Below the pieces are notes generated by a model that saw only the letters and a program-made list of their open reading frames with translations, ran no database searches and was not told the origin of the DNA. A program made the position numbers and the translations under genes. Source: SB25 sp050180705 (GTDB lineage Bacteria > Bacteroidota > Bacteroidia > Bacteroidales > Tenuifilaceae). From it: a stretch of 64,000 nt of DNA. Location: assembly GCA_050180705.1 (NCBI GenBank), contig JBFXDX010000002.1, forward strand, positions 372,001-436,000. Direction: 5' to 3'. Shown piece after piece: positions 24,618 through 33,181 of the stretch. Each line of letters opens with the position of its first letter. Within the stretch, counting starts at the first letter, position 1.

Positions 24618-24655
24618 GGCAATAAAAATACTAACCATAATTTTTTTATGGTTAG
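24618..24655 (-). terminator. Rho-independent terminator of the DUF4870 gene
   Basis: On the minus strand the arms CTAACCATAA and TTATGGTTAG (24631-24640 and 24646-24655) pair perfectly around a five-base loop. A T-rich stretch (TATTTTTATT) follows. It begins 21 bases past the DUF4870 stop. Confidence 0.7.
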
Positions 24656-24676
24656 CAATGACTTATTGTTGTTTTG

Positions 24677-25033
24677 CTAGTTGAGGATTTTGATGGATAA
24701 TGGGTAGTCGAATCGTTCCCCACTCGATGATTTTACCGCAGCTATGATACTACAAGTTAATCCAAATAGAAAAATTAAGGGAAGTAGTACAAAGCCAATT
24801 AGAAGAATGACTAATATTCCGGCAATCATTGCATATATAGTAAGTGATATCTGAAAATTCAATGCGGCTTTACCCTGCTTGTCAACTTCTGCATATTGAT
24901 CCTTTTTTATTAGCCAAAAAACAAGTGGTCCAATAATATGGCCAAATGGTATTATTAATCCTGCTAATGCCGATAAATGGCAAAGCATCGAGAATGTTTT
25001 TTCATCTTCGCAGGTGTACTCAATTTTTTCCAT
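24677..25033 (-). CDS. DUF4870 domain-containing membrane protein
   Basis: 118 residues with three hydrophobic segments. The pattern TFSMLCHLSALAGLIIPFGHIIGPLVFWLIKKD (positions 13-45) followed by VDKQGKAALNFQISLTIY and an YPL-type C-terminus (FDYPLSIKIL) matches DUF4870 (Tic20-like fold). These are small membrane proteins of unknown function. It stands alone between a terminator and the ettA terminator, so it is probably monocistronic. Confidence 0.85.
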   Translation of the reverse strand: MEKIEYTCEDEKTFSMLCHLSALAGLIIPFGHIIGPLVFWLIKKDQYAEVDKQGKAALNFQISLTIYAMIAGILVILLIGFVLLPLIFLFGLTCSIIAAVKSSSGERFDYPLSIKILN

Positions 25034-25094
25034 TTTTAAGATATTTATGTGTATTTATAGACTATTCTTTGTGGCGATATGTTGCATCGAATAT

Positions 25095-25127
25095 AGAAAA
25101 AAACAGGAATCAATTTTGATTCCTGTT
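25095..25127 (-). terminator. Rho-independent terminator of ettA
   Basis: Minus strand: AACAGGAATCAA and TTGATTCCTGTT (25102-25113 and 25116-25127) form a 12-base-pair stem followed by TTTTTTC. It lies 8 bases beyond the ettA stop. Confidence 0.88.
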
Positions 25128-25134
25128 AGATATT

Positions 25135-26808
25135 TTATTCCATTAATTTTCTGTATTTAATTCTGTGCGGAACATCATCACCAAGTCTTTTTCGTCTATT
25201 TTCTTCATACTCGGTGTAGCCGCCTTCGAAAAAGCAAATCTGAGAATCGCCTTCGAATGCTAATATGTGTGTTGCAATTCTATCGAGGAACCAGCGGTCG
25301 TGCGATATTACTACGGCACATCCCGCAAAATCCTCTAAACCTTCTTCTAGTGCACGGAGTGTATTAACATCTATATCGTTGGTGGGCTCGTCGAGAAGAA
25401 TTACGTTTCCTTCCTCCTTCAGGGCAAGAGCTAAGTGTAATCTATTACGTTCACCCCCCGATAGCATATGGCACTTCTTTTCTTGGTCGCCGCCAGAGAA
25501 ATTGAATCGGGCAACATAAGCGCGAGCATTTATCTGTTTGCCTCCAAGCATGATGCTATCTAATCCTCCTGAAATTACCTCAAAAACAGATTTCTCTGGA
25601 TCAATTGCTTTGTGCTGTTGATCAACGTAAGCCAACTTAACAGTATCGCCAACGTTAAAATCGCCCTTATCGGCCGTCTCTAATCCCATGATTAAACGGA
25701 AAAGGGTTGTTTTCCCAGCTCCATTTGGTCCAATTACTCCAACAATTCCGTTAGGGGGTAATTTGAAATTTAAATTTTCGAATAGCAGCTTGTCGCCAAA
25801 TGCTTTTGCAACATCGTTGGCTTCAATTACCATATTACCTAAACGTGGTCCATTGGGAATGAAAATTTCAAGTTTCTCCTCTTTCTGCTTTACGTCTTCG
25901 CTGAGTAACTTGTCGTATGCCGATAAACGGGCTTTAGATTTAGCATGACGTGCTTTGGGCGACATGCGAACCCATTCCAGCTCTCGTTCGAGTGTTTTAC
26001 GGCGTTTGCTCTCCTGCTTTTCTTCTTGGGCCAAACGATTCGACTTTTGCTCTAGCCACGAAGAGTAGTTTCCTTTCCACGGAATCCCCTCGCCACGGTC
26101 AAGTTCAAGAATCCATCCTGCAACATTGTCAAGGAAATAACGGTCGTGAGTAATTGCAATTACAGTTCCTTTGTACTGCTGAAGGTGCATCTCTAACCAT
26201 TGAACCGATTCTGCATCAAGATGGTTCGTTGGCTCGTCGAGTAGCAGTACATCTGGCTCTTGAAGTAGTAATCGGCATAATGCAACTCTTCGGCGTTCTC
26301 CTCCCGATAGCACTTTTACAGGAGTGTCAGAATCGGGGCAGCGAAGTGCATCCATAGCACGCTCAAGTTTGGAATCTAGGTTCCATGCATCTAAATGGTC
26401 GATCTTTTCGGTTAATTCTCCTTGTCGTTCAATGAGTTTATTCATTTCATCGTCGCTCATTGGCTCGGCAAATTTAGCATTAACCGCTTCGTACTCATTT
26501 AGTAGATCAACAATCTCCTTAACACCTTCCTGTACAATTTCCTTAACTGTTTTGCTGTCGTCGAGTTGCGGTTCTTGTTCAAGGTATCCCACATTATATC
26601 CTGGCGAGAAAACGACCTCACCCTCGAATGTCTTTTCTACTCCTGCTATTATCTTAAGTAGGGTCGATTTACCAGATCCATTCAATCCAATGATGCCAAT
26701 TTTTGCACCATAAAAGAACGAAAGGTAAATATTGTTCAACACCTTTTTTTGTGGCGGAAATGTTTTACTAACACCCACCATCGAAAAAATAATCTTTTCG
26801 TCGGCCAT
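25135..26808 (-). CDS. ettA: Energy-dependent translational throttle protein EttA (ABC-F)
   Basis: 557 residues, the usual EttA length. Two ABC cassettes: Walker A GLNGSGKST (about 41) and GPNGAGKTT (about 358), signatures VLSGGERRRVAL and MLSGGERNRLHL, Walker B VLLLDEPTNHLD and VILLDEPTNDID. The linker is of P-site-tRNA-interaction type, with the arm between. No membrane domain is present, as expected for ABC-F. The protein binds the ribosomal E site and regulates the first elongation step according to ATP/ADP. An intrinsic terminator follows. It is likely transcribed alone. Confidence 0.95.
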   Translation of the reverse strand: MADEKIIFSMVGVSKTFPPQKKVLNNIYLSFFYGAKIGIIGLNGSGKSTLLKIIAGVEKTFEGEVVFSPGYNVGYLEQEPQLDDSKTVKEIVQEGVKEIVDLLNEYEAVNAKFAEPMSDDEMNKLIERQGELTEKIDHLDAWNLDSKLERAMDALRCPDSDTPVKVLSGGERRRVALCRLLLQEPDVLLLDEPTNHLDAESVQWLEMHLQQYKGTVIAITHDRYFLDNVAGWILELDRGEGIPWKGNYSSWLEQKSNRLAQEEKQESKRRKTLERELEWVRMSPKARHAKSKARLSAYDKLLSEDVKQKEEKLEIFIPNGPRLGNMVIEANDVAKAFGDKLLFENLNFKLPPNGIVGVIGPNGAGKTTLFRLIMGLETADKGDFNVGDTVKLAYVDQQHKAIDPEKSVFEVISGGLDSIMLGGKQINARAYVARFNFSGGDQEKKCHMLSGGERNRLHLALALKEEGNVILLDEPTNDIDVNTLRALEEGLEDFAGCAVVISHDRWFLDRIATHILAFEGDSQICFFEGGYTEYEENRRKRLGDDVPHRIKYRKLME

Positions 26809-26842
26809 TTATTGTTTCAGTTTATCATTTGTAATTTGGGTA

Positions 26843-26889
26843 CAAAAATAACCGCTGGTTAGGATTTAAAAAAGTCCGGCCCAGCGGTT
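26843..26889 (-). terminator. Terminator between the secreted hypothetical gene and ettA
   Basis: Arms AACCGCTGG (26850-26858) and CCAGCGGTT (26881-26889) pair perfectly. On the minus strand the second arm is followed by TATTTTTGT. It lies 20 bases past the stop of the gene ending at 26909. The loop is long (22 bases). Confidence 0.7.
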
Positions 26890-26908
26890 TAACAAAAATA
26901 TTTTAGAC

Positions 26909-27754
26909 TTATTTGTTGATCTTCTTGAAATCTTTAGCCAAAAATCCGTCACCTTCTGCTTTAGAGATATTGTGCTGATCGTAGTAGTACATATTGTCGT
27001 CACCAGCACCAATAATCATTTTCCAAACGCGCCATTGCATTCTCGAACCTTCTGGTCCAACCTTGTGCAGGTAAAGTACATTAGGATTTTTTTCTTTGAT
27101 AGCTTTCTGGATATCTTCAGGATTTACCACTTTAATATTATGCTTGTAGTTTCTGCGGATTTCGGTTAATGCACGGGTATTTTTCTCCAAGCTGCTTTCT
27201 GTTACCCATAGTTCTTTGCTCTTTATCTCTTTTGAGTTTTTGTTGTAGAACTTAAATGCATCTTTCTTGATAAGTTTAGGATCACTGTTGATAGTATTTA
27301 TGTAACTCTGCATAAAACGAATAAGCCCTTCAAGTTTGAAAGAGTATGTATCTTCTGGTAATCCGTTGTAGCTAAGTGGCATTGAGCAAATGTCAGGCAT
27401 ATCAGTAATTTTTTTAACCGCAGCTCCCAGCGAAACACTTAAGAAATTATATATAGGTACAGACTTGTCACCATCAAATTTCATTTGAATCAGCACTAAA
27501 AATGATTTGTTGATGTCGTTTCGAACATTTTCAAATTCTTTAGCAGTGATGAACTCATAAGGTGTGATTTTCCATGATTTTTCAACAGCATCGCGAATTT
27601 CTACATTGTATCCCGACATTGGATTATCCTCGAGTACAACATAAGTTTTCGATGCAAGGAATGCTTTTACATCTTCGGGTCTTACAAGGTTTCGTTGAGC
27701 AAATGCTCCATAAACCATAGTTGCAATTAAAAAGGTGACAACGAGTTTTTTCAT
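26909..27754 (-). CDS. Hypothetical secreted protein
   Basis: 281 residues with a clear signal peptide (MKKLVVTFLIATMVYGAFAQ). The rest is mixed alpha/beta, with no lipobox, no sorting domain and no motif I recognise. The segment EDNPMSGYNVEIRDAVEKSW is followed by PYEFITAKEFENV; the pattern is suggestive of a small periplasmic domain conserved in Bacteroidota but I cannot name it. It has its own promoter-like sequence at 27799-27830 and a terminator after it, so it is probably a monocistronic envelope protein. Confidence 0.75.
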   Translation of the reverse strand: MKKLVVTFLIATMVYGAFAQRNLVRPEDVKAFLASKTYVVLEDNPMSGYNVEIRDAVEKSWKITPYEFITAKEFENVRNDINKSFLVLIQMKFDGDKSVPIYNFLSVSLGAAVKKITDMPDICSMPLSYNGLPEDTYSFKLEGLIRFMQSYINTINSDPKLIKKDAFKFYNKNSKEIKSKELWVTESSLEKNTRALTEIRRNYKHNIKVVNPEDIQKAIKEKNPNVLYLHKVGPEGSRMQWRVWKMIIGAGDDNMYYYDQHNISKAEGDGFLAKDFKKINK

Positions 27755-28082
27755 ATTTCAGTAATTTATGTTCGACATTATTTACCACTTTATGAATACA
27801 AATTTACACTTGTTTTATTAATAATTGAAAGGATTAGTGTTAATCTGGATAGAAAATTAATTAAAGTGCAGAAGAACTTTGTTGTATTTGCAGAGTGTTA
27901 AAACAATATTATTTTATCGACAATAATGTATCTGCCCTGAGTATGCTGTATAGCATTTTTTATATCTTTGTCCATCGCTGGTGGAATATTGCGATGATTT
28001 AATTACCTTGTATTCAGATAAAAATGTTGTGTATAGGGTGTGCTGAATTTAGGTGGATTCTTTAACAATTAATTTTTTTAAA
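27755..28082. other. Divergent intergenic region
   Basis: 328 bases between the secreted hypothetical gene (minus) and the acyltransferase gene (plus). It holds a minus-strand promoter candidate (27799-27830) and, on the plus strand, a TATCTTTG -7 box at 27963-27970 without a good -33 match. No further gene or repeat is seen. Confidence 0.55.
27799..27830 (-). promoter_or_regulatory. Putative promoter of the secreted hypothetical gene
   Basis: Minus strand: TTTC (27827-27830, one mismatch to the TTTG -33 element), 20 bases, then TAAATTTG (27799-27806), a perfect TAnnTTTG. The gene starts 45 bases downstream. Confidence 0.5.
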
Positions 28083-29912
28083 ATGACAAAGGATAAGATT
28101 GTTGATGCCCAGGAAATTAAAAAGGCGGTTAATTTGGGTCCAATAATTGGTGATGGTTTTGCTCACTTATTAATGTGGGTACTTCGATTTAATAAAATTA
28201 ATGATACATATTCTAAAATTGCCGATAAGCGAGGACTCGATTTTCTGAATGCAGCATTGGATTCCATTGGGATTAAGTTTGAGGTGAATCCCGAAGAGTT
28301 AAAGCGTTTGCCAAAATCAGGACCTTTTATTACGGTTTCCAATCATCCCTTTGGTGGTGCCGATGGAATGATTTTGCTTAAGATTCTGCTTGAACAAAAT
28401 CGTGAAGATATAAGGCTGCTGGCAAATTTCTTGCTGAAACGAATTCCTGCTATAGGAGAGTATGTGCTTGCTGTTGATCCTTTTGATGGAGGAGTTATGC
28501 GTAACTCAAATGTAACGGGACTAAAAGGGGCTCTTCATCATTTAAAAGAAGGTGGCGCTTTAGGTTTGTTCCCATCAGGAGAGGTTTCGACATATTACGA
28601 GAATTCCGAGGAGTCAGGAATTGTTGATAAGCATTGGCAGAAATCAATGATTAAGTTCATTAAAAAAGCCGAAGTACCAGTTGTTCCCATCTATTTCCAA
28701 GGCGAAAATAGCCGTTTGTTTCATCTTTTAGGATTGATTCATCCGCTATTGCGTACCGCTAAAATTCCTTCGGAGTTATTAAATAAGAAGAATCAGACAA
28801 TTCGTGTTCGTATTGGTTATCCTATAAGTGTTCAGGAACAGAATGCCTATAATGATATTGAACGCTACGGTAGATTTTTACGATTGAAAACCTATGCTTT
28901 GGGCTCATCAATGGAGGTTGACAAGTTCTTTAACTATAAACTTAAGTCCGAGCCGGAACCAGAACCAGTAATTCCACCTGTTGCCGATAACTTGATAGAG
29001 GAGGAGGTAAATACTCTTATGGAGAAGTATTTGCTGTTTAAGAGTAAAAATTACTCTGTGATATGTTCTCCATCGTCGGAGATGCCTAACTTGATGACCG
29101 AAATTGGAAGGCTTCGTGAAATTACATTCCGCGATGTAGGCGAAGGCACCAACCGTAAGATTGATTTGGATGAATTTGACCTATACTACTGGCAACTCTT
29201 TATCTGGGACGAGGATGAAAAGCGGATTGTAGGTGCTTACCGTGCCGGAAAAGGAAAGGAGATTGTTGATAGATATGGGGTGAATGGCTTCTATATTCAA
29301 ACGCTATTCAAAATTGATAAGAAATTTACACCAGTTCTTGAGCAGTGTATTGAGTTGGGACGTTCGTTTATTGTGCCCGATTATCAGCGTAAGCCTTTGC
29401 CATTGTTTTTACTGTGGAAAGGTATTCTTTACTTCTTGATAAAGAATCCAGAGTATCGCTATTTAATTGGTCCAGTAAGTATCTCAAACAGATTCTCCGA
29501 TTACTCAAAGGGTGTTATCATCAGTTTTATGAGGTCGAACTATTTCAATCACGATTTGGCTCGCTTTATCAGTTCTAGAAATCGTTTCAGAATTCCAATC
29601 AAGGAGGAAGAGTTCAATATAATATTCGATAATTCTGATGATTTAGGTAAACTAGATAAGTTTATTCAGGAAGTGGAACCTTACGATTACAGAATGCCTG
29701 TACTGCTTAAGAAGTATGTCAAGTTGAATGGTAAGATCATCGGGTTTAATGTCGATCCTAAGTTCAACAATGCTTTGGATGGCTTGTTGATTCTTGATTT
29801 GTTTCAGGTTCCATTCGAAACAATTACATCCTTATCGAAGGAAATTAACGATAAGTCGATTTTGGAGCGTTTTAATATTACCGATTATACATTCGAAGAT
29901 CAGGATTCGTAG
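28083..29912 (+). CDS. Bifunctional PlsC-type acyltransferase / GNAT N-acyltransferase (OlsF/GlsF-like)
   Basis: 609 residues from ATG 28083; a GTG at 28053 would add ten residues and is less likely. The N-terminal half is a PlsC/LPLAT domain with the HxxxxD-type motif SNHPFGGADG (about 78-87), LFPSGEVS (about 165-172) and PIYFQGENS. The C-terminal half (about 315-590) is a GNAT-like hemolysin/OlsB domain (REITFRDVGEGTNRKIDLDE, VGAYRAGKG, ELGRSFIVPDYQ). The same order is found in OlsF of Serratia and Flavobacterium, which makes ornithine lipids by N-acylation then O-acylation; Bacteroides splits it into GlsB/GlsA for glycine lipids. Product here is an acyl-amino-acid lipid, amino acid unknown. 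A terminator follows. Confidence 0.85.
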   Translation: MTKDKIVDAQEIKKAVNLGPIIGDGFAHLLMWVLRFNKINDTYSKIADKRGLDFLNAALDSIGIKFEVNPEELKRLPKSGPFITVSNHPFGGADGMILLKILLEQNREDIRLLANFLLKRIPAIGEYVLAVDPFDGGVMRNSNVTGLKGALHHLKEGGALGLFPSGEVSTYYENSEESGIVDKHWQKSMIKFIKKAEVPVVPIYFQGENSRLFHLLGLIHPLLRTAKIPSELLNKKNQTIRVRIGYPISVQEQNAYNDIERYGRFLRLKTYALGSSMEVDKFFNYKLKSEPEPEPVIPPVADNLIEEEVNTLMEKYLLFKSKNYSVICSPSSEMPNLMTEIGRLREITFRDVGEGTNRKIDLDEFDLYYWQLFIWDEDEKRIVGAYRAGKGKEIVDRYGVNGFYIQTLFKIDKKFTPVLEQCIELGRSFIVPDYQRKPLPLFLLWKGILYFLIKNPEYRYLIGPVSISNRFSDYSKGVIISFMRSNYFNHDLARFISSRNRFRIPIKEEEFNIIFDNSDDLGKLDKFIQEVEPYDYRMPVLLKKYVKLNGKIIGFNVDPKFNNALDGLLILDLFQVPFETITSLSKEINDKSILERFNITDYTFEDQDS

Positions 29913-29936
29913 TGATTTTGGGTCTAAAAGATATTT

Positions 29937-29966
29937 AGCCGGAATTTATTGTCCGGCTTTTTTTTA
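29937..29966 (+). terminator. Rho-independent terminator of the acyltransferase gene
   Basis: Arms AGCCGGA (29937-29943) and TCCGGCT (29952-29958) pair perfectly, followed by a run of eight T. It starts 24 bases past the stop. Confidence 0.9.
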
Positions 29967-30016
29967 GATTAAACTTTTTTCTTAAAATCGAATCTTAGTT
30001 TAGTACTTTAACAATA

Positions 30017-31249
30017 ATGCATATGAACCGAATATCTCTATCAATGGTAGTTGCACTGTTTCTTGTATCGTGTGGCAACTCCTCTAAAACCGAAGAGGCT
30101 TTGAAAAAACATGCAATGGAACTTCACGCAAAAATGGTGTCAATTGATACACATACCGATACTCCGCTAAATTTTCTTCGCACGGGGTTCGATTTTAGTG
30201 GGGAAAATAACAATGCACGAGGTAGCCGTGTCGATTTGAAAAAGATGGAGGAGGGAAAGTTGGATGCTGCATTCTTTGCCGTTTTTATTGGTCAACGTGA
30301 GTGCACTCCAGAAATGTATGCTGAGGTTAATAAGAAAACTCTCGAAATATTTGATGCGATAAATAGAGTTACATCTCAATACCCCGATAGTGTTGCAATA
30401 GCAACAAACCCCGATGATGTTTATAGATTGAAAGAAGAAGGTAAGAAAGCGGTTTATATTGGTGTTGAAAACGGTTTCCCAATAGGTGAGGATTTAAAGC
30501 AGTTAAAGGTTTTTTATGATTTAGGAGCGCGCTATGTAACCTTATGCCATACTCGCAATAATCAAATCTGCGATTCTTCAACCGATCCAGAAGGCCCACG
30601 TCACAATGGTGTAAGCGAGTTTGGGAAAAAAGTGGTTGAGGAAATGAACAACCTAGGAATGATGATAGATGTTTCTCATATATCTGATAAATCTTTTTAT
30701 GATGTGTTAGAACTCTCGAAAGTACCTGTATTTGCTTCGCATAGTTGTTCTAGGGCTATATGCAATAATCCTCGTAATTTAGACGATGATATGTTGCGGG
30801 CAATAGCCAAAAAAGGTGGAGTTGTGCAGATGTGTATTTTGAGCGATTATGTTAAGGAATCACCCAAAAATCCAGAGAGAGATAGTGCTTATAAGGCATT
30901 GAGAGTAAAGTACAATAATTTTAGAGATTTAACACCAGAACAGGATAAGCAGGCAACTGCCGAATGGTACGACTTGGAGGAAAAGTATGCCACCAATTTA
31001 GCAACAGTTTTGGATGTTGTTGATCATATCGACCATATGGTAAAGGTTATGGGAATCGATTATGTTGGTATCGGAACTGATTTTGATGGAGGTGGAGGCG
31101 TAGAGGGATGTAAAGATGCGTCACAGATGTATAACATCACCATAGAGTTATTGCGAAGAGGATATTCTGATAGTGACATTAAGAAAATATGGGGCGAGAA
31201 TTTTTTAAGAGTTTTTAGGGCAGCCCAAAATTTTGTTCATAGTAAATAA
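30017..31249 (+). CDS. Membrane dipeptidase family M19 lipoprotein
   Basis: About 410 residues. The N-terminus MNRISLSMVVALFLVSCGNSS is a lipoprotein signal with the lipobox Cys; translation may start at ATG 30017 or at the second ATG, 30023. The M19 zinc-site motifs are present: DTHTDTPLNFL (HxD), the bridging Glu in GVENGFP, HTRNNQICD, DVSHISDKSF, FASHSCSRA and IGTDFDGGGG. These enzymes hydrolyse dipeptides, often with a D-residue at the C-terminal side, in the periplasm. It probably recycles peptides at the envelope. It appears monocistronic between a terminator and the engB promoter. Confidence 0.93.
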   Translation: MHMNRISLSMVVALFLVSCGNSSKTEEALKKHAMELHAKMVSIDTHTDTPLNFLRTGFDFSGENNNARGSRVDLKKMEEGKLDAAFFAVFIGQRECTPEMYAEVNKKTLEIFDAINRVTSQYPDSVAIATNPDDVYRLKEEGKKAVYIGVENGFPIGEDLKQLKVFYDLGARYVTLCHTRNNQICDSSTDPEGPRHNGVSEFGKKVVEEMNNLGMMIDVSHISDKSFYDVLELSKVPVFASHSCSRAICNNPRNLDDDMLRAIAKKGGVVQMCILSDYVKESPKNPERDSAYKALRVKYNNFRDLTPEQDKQATAEWYDLEEKYATNLATVLDVVDHIDHMVKVMGIDYVGIGTDFDGGGGVEGCKDASQMYNITIELLRRGYSDSDIKKIWGENFLRVFRAAQNFVHSK

Positions 31250-31344
31250 TGTAACAATTTCTCTTTCATAAACGTAATACATCAGGCTTTATTTGGTTTT
31301 CAGATATTGGCTATATTGGAATTCAATAAGTTATTGACTAAAAG

Positions 31345-31377
31345 TTTGCTTTTTAGAAAATAAGAATTGTATATTTG
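31345..31377 (+). promoter_or_regulatory. Promoter of engB
   Basis: TTTG (31345-31348), a 21-base spacer and TATATTTG (31370-31377) match the Bacteroidota sigma-ABfr consensus without mismatch. engB starts 50 bases downstream. Confidence 0.75.
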
Positions 31378-31427
31378 AAGCCAGATTCTGGGACAATATT
31401 TATTCTTTTAAACTAAAACTATAAGCT

Positions 31428-32048
31428 ATGGTGATTCGTACAGCGAAATTCGTGGCTAGTTATCCGCGTGTGGAAAAAACTCCTATCTCCAATAAACCTG
31501 AGTATGCATTTATTGGCCGATCAAATGTTGGCAAATCTTCACTTATTAATATGCTTACATGTACAAAGGCATTGGCTAAGGTTTCTCAAACGCCTGGAAA
31601 AACGCAGTTAATAAACCATTTTTTAATAAATGGTGAATGGAATTTGACCGATTTACCTGGCTATGGCTATGCAAAAGTTTCAAAGACCGATCGTAAGGCT
31701 TTTTCAGATATTATTACTAACTATATTCTAAAACGCGAAAATCTTTATTTGTTATTTGTTTTAATCGATTCTCGATTAGAGCCTCAACAAATAGATATCG
31801 ATTTTGTAAACTGGTTGGGTGTTCATCAAATACCGTTTGCCCTTGTTTTTACTAAAACCGATAAGGTTTCGAGTTCTGTTCTTCAGGCAAATATGGATGC
31901 ATTCAAGGTTGAACTTTTAAATACTTGGGAAGAGTTGCCTCAAATGTTTACTAGTTCTGCGGTGACCCGAACCGGACGTGAAGATATTTTGCAGTATATC
32001 GACGTAATTAATCAAAATACCAAAATAAACCAGCTCGAAAGTGCTTAA
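31428..32048 (+). CDS. engB: Ribosome biogenesis GTP-binding protein EngB/YsxC
   Basis: 206 residues. TRAFAC GTPase motifs: G1 GRSNVGKSS (about 31-39), G2 TPGKTQ, G3 DLPGYGYAKV (about 75-84), G4 TKTD (about 142-145) and G5 TSSAVTRTG. The protein helps assemble the 50S subunit. It has its own consensus promoter and is followed by prs, 54 bases downstream, and the rplY/pth/S4 translation genes on the same strand. Confidence 0.96.
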   Translation: MVIRTAKFVASYPRVEKTPISNKPEYAFIGRSNVGKSSLINMLTCTKALAKVSQTPGKTQLINHFLINGEWNLTDLPGYGYAKVSKTDRKAFSDIITNYILKRENLYLLFVLIDSRLEPQQIDIDFVNWLGVHQIPFALVFTKTDKVSSSVLQANMDAFKVELLNTWEELPQMFTSSAVTRTGREDILQYIDVINQNTKINQLESA

Positions 32049-32102
32049 AGAATTTGGTAATTTTTGTACATTTGCGGGCATTAACTGGAAAATATCCCCA
32101 AA

Positions 32103-33047
32103 ATGCATAGCAAACACGCAATAAAGTTCTTTACGGGACGCAGCTCTAGGTACCTTTCGGAGAAGATAGCCGAAAGTTTTGGAATTCCACTCGGAAAATC
32201 GAACATTACAGTATTTAGCGATGGTGAGTTTCAGCCATCCTATGATGAATCGGTGCGTGGTTGCACCGTTTTTGTTATACAATCGACATTTCCTCCTGTT
32301 GACAATCTTTTTGAACTACTTTTGATGGTTGATGCAGCTCATAGAGCATCAGCGTATAAGGTAGTAGCTGTAATGCCTTACTTTGGCTGGGCTCGTCAGG
32401 ACAGAAAAGATAAGCCACGCGTAGCAATTGGTGCAAAAATGGTTGCAAATATGCTTCGTGCTGCAGGTGTTGACAGAGTAATGACAATGGACTTGCATGC
32501 CGATCAAATTCAAGGATTTTTCGATGTCCCTGTTGATCATTTGTATGCATCGTCGTTGTTTGTTCCTTACATAAAAGAGTTGAATCTTGATCCTGTTGCT
32601 ATTGCGGCTCCTGATATGGGTGGTGCAAAAAGAGCAAATGCCTATTCTCGATTCCTGAACGCTTCTCTTGTTGTTTGTCATAAAAATCGTGAGAAAGCAA
32701 ATCAAGTTGGAGAGATGACAGTTATTGGTGATGTTGAAGGAAAGCACGTTGTAATATTAGATGATATGGTCGATACAGCCGGAACCCTAACCATGGCTGC
32801 CGATTTAATGATGGAGAAAGGTGCTGCTTCGGTTCGTGCGTTTGCTACACATCCTGTTCTTTCTGGTTCTGCATACGAAAGAATTCGAGACTCTAAGATT
32901 ACCGAGTTGGTTGTAACGGATACAATACCATTAAGAACCGATAAGGATACTTCAAAAATTAGAGTATTATCGGTTGCCGATCTATTTGCCGATGTAATTG
33001 ATAAGGTATATAACTATCAATCTATCAGTAATAATTTTCTTATTTAA
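32103..33047 (+). CDS. prs: Ribose-phosphate pyrophosphokinase
   Basis: 314 residues, full length. Diagnostic motifs: FSDGEFQPSY near 37, AVMPYFGWARQDRKDKPR (flexible catalytic loop, about 88-105), DLHADQIQGFF, and the PRPP-binding loop VVILDDMVDTAGTL (about 217-230). The enzyme makes PRPP from ribose-5-phosphate and ATP. A TACATTTG -7-like box lies at 32067-32074, but no good -33 element accompanies it, so it may be read through from engB as well. Confidence 0.96.
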   Translation: MHSKHAIKFFTGRSSRYLSEKIAESFGIPLGKSNITVFSDGEFQPSYDESVRGCTVFVIQSTFPPVDNLFELLLMVDAAHRASAYKVVAVMPYFGWARQDRKDKPRVAIGAKMVANMLRAAGVDRVMTMDLHADQIQGFFDVPVDHLYASSLFVPYIKELNLDPVAIAAPDMGGAKRANAYSRFLNASLVVCHKNREKANQVGEMTVIGDVEGKHVVILDDMVDTAGTLTMAADLMMEKGAASVRAFATHPVLSGSAYERIRDSKITELVVTDTIPLRTDKDTSKIRVLSVADLFADVIDKVYNYQSISNNFLI

Positions 33048-33051
33048 TGAT

Positions 33052-33083
33052 TTTGGTTTCTTAGAATCGCTTTATTATCTTTG
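33052..33083 (+). promoter_or_regulatory. Promoter of rplY
   Basis: TTTG (33052-33055), a 20-base spacer and TATCTTTG (33076-33083) form a perfect Bacteroidota promoter. It predicts an untranslated leader of about 90 bases before rplY. Confidence 0.75.
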
Positions 33084-33109
33084 TAACCCAAATTTTCCCT
33101 CAAAAAGGT

Positions 33110-33151
33110 ATGATGGGGGGCTACAGAAAAATGAGGGGTAGTCCTGAGTAA
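33110..33151 (+). promoter_or_regulatory. Structured rplY leader with a possible 13-codon upstream ORF
   Basis: The leader contains a stem GGGCTAC (33118-33124) / GTAGTCC (33138-33144) with one G-U pair. The same bases can be read as a tiny ORF from ATG 33110 (MMGGYRKMRGSPE, stop TAA 33149-33151). It ends 30 bases before the rplY ATG. Either could control L25 synthesis; neither is demonstrated. Confidence 0.35.
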
Positions 33152-33181
33152 TGCCAGTGTAATAATTAAAAAAAATAAACA

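Noticed and set aside
25265..26713. Several long plus-strand ORFs opposite ettA
   Set aside because: Their translations are the antisense of conserved ABC motifs and lack any domain pattern.
32275..32747. 91- and 132-codon minus-strand ORFs opposite prs
   Set aside because: Antisense to an essential, fully conserved gene; no promoter or family evidence.
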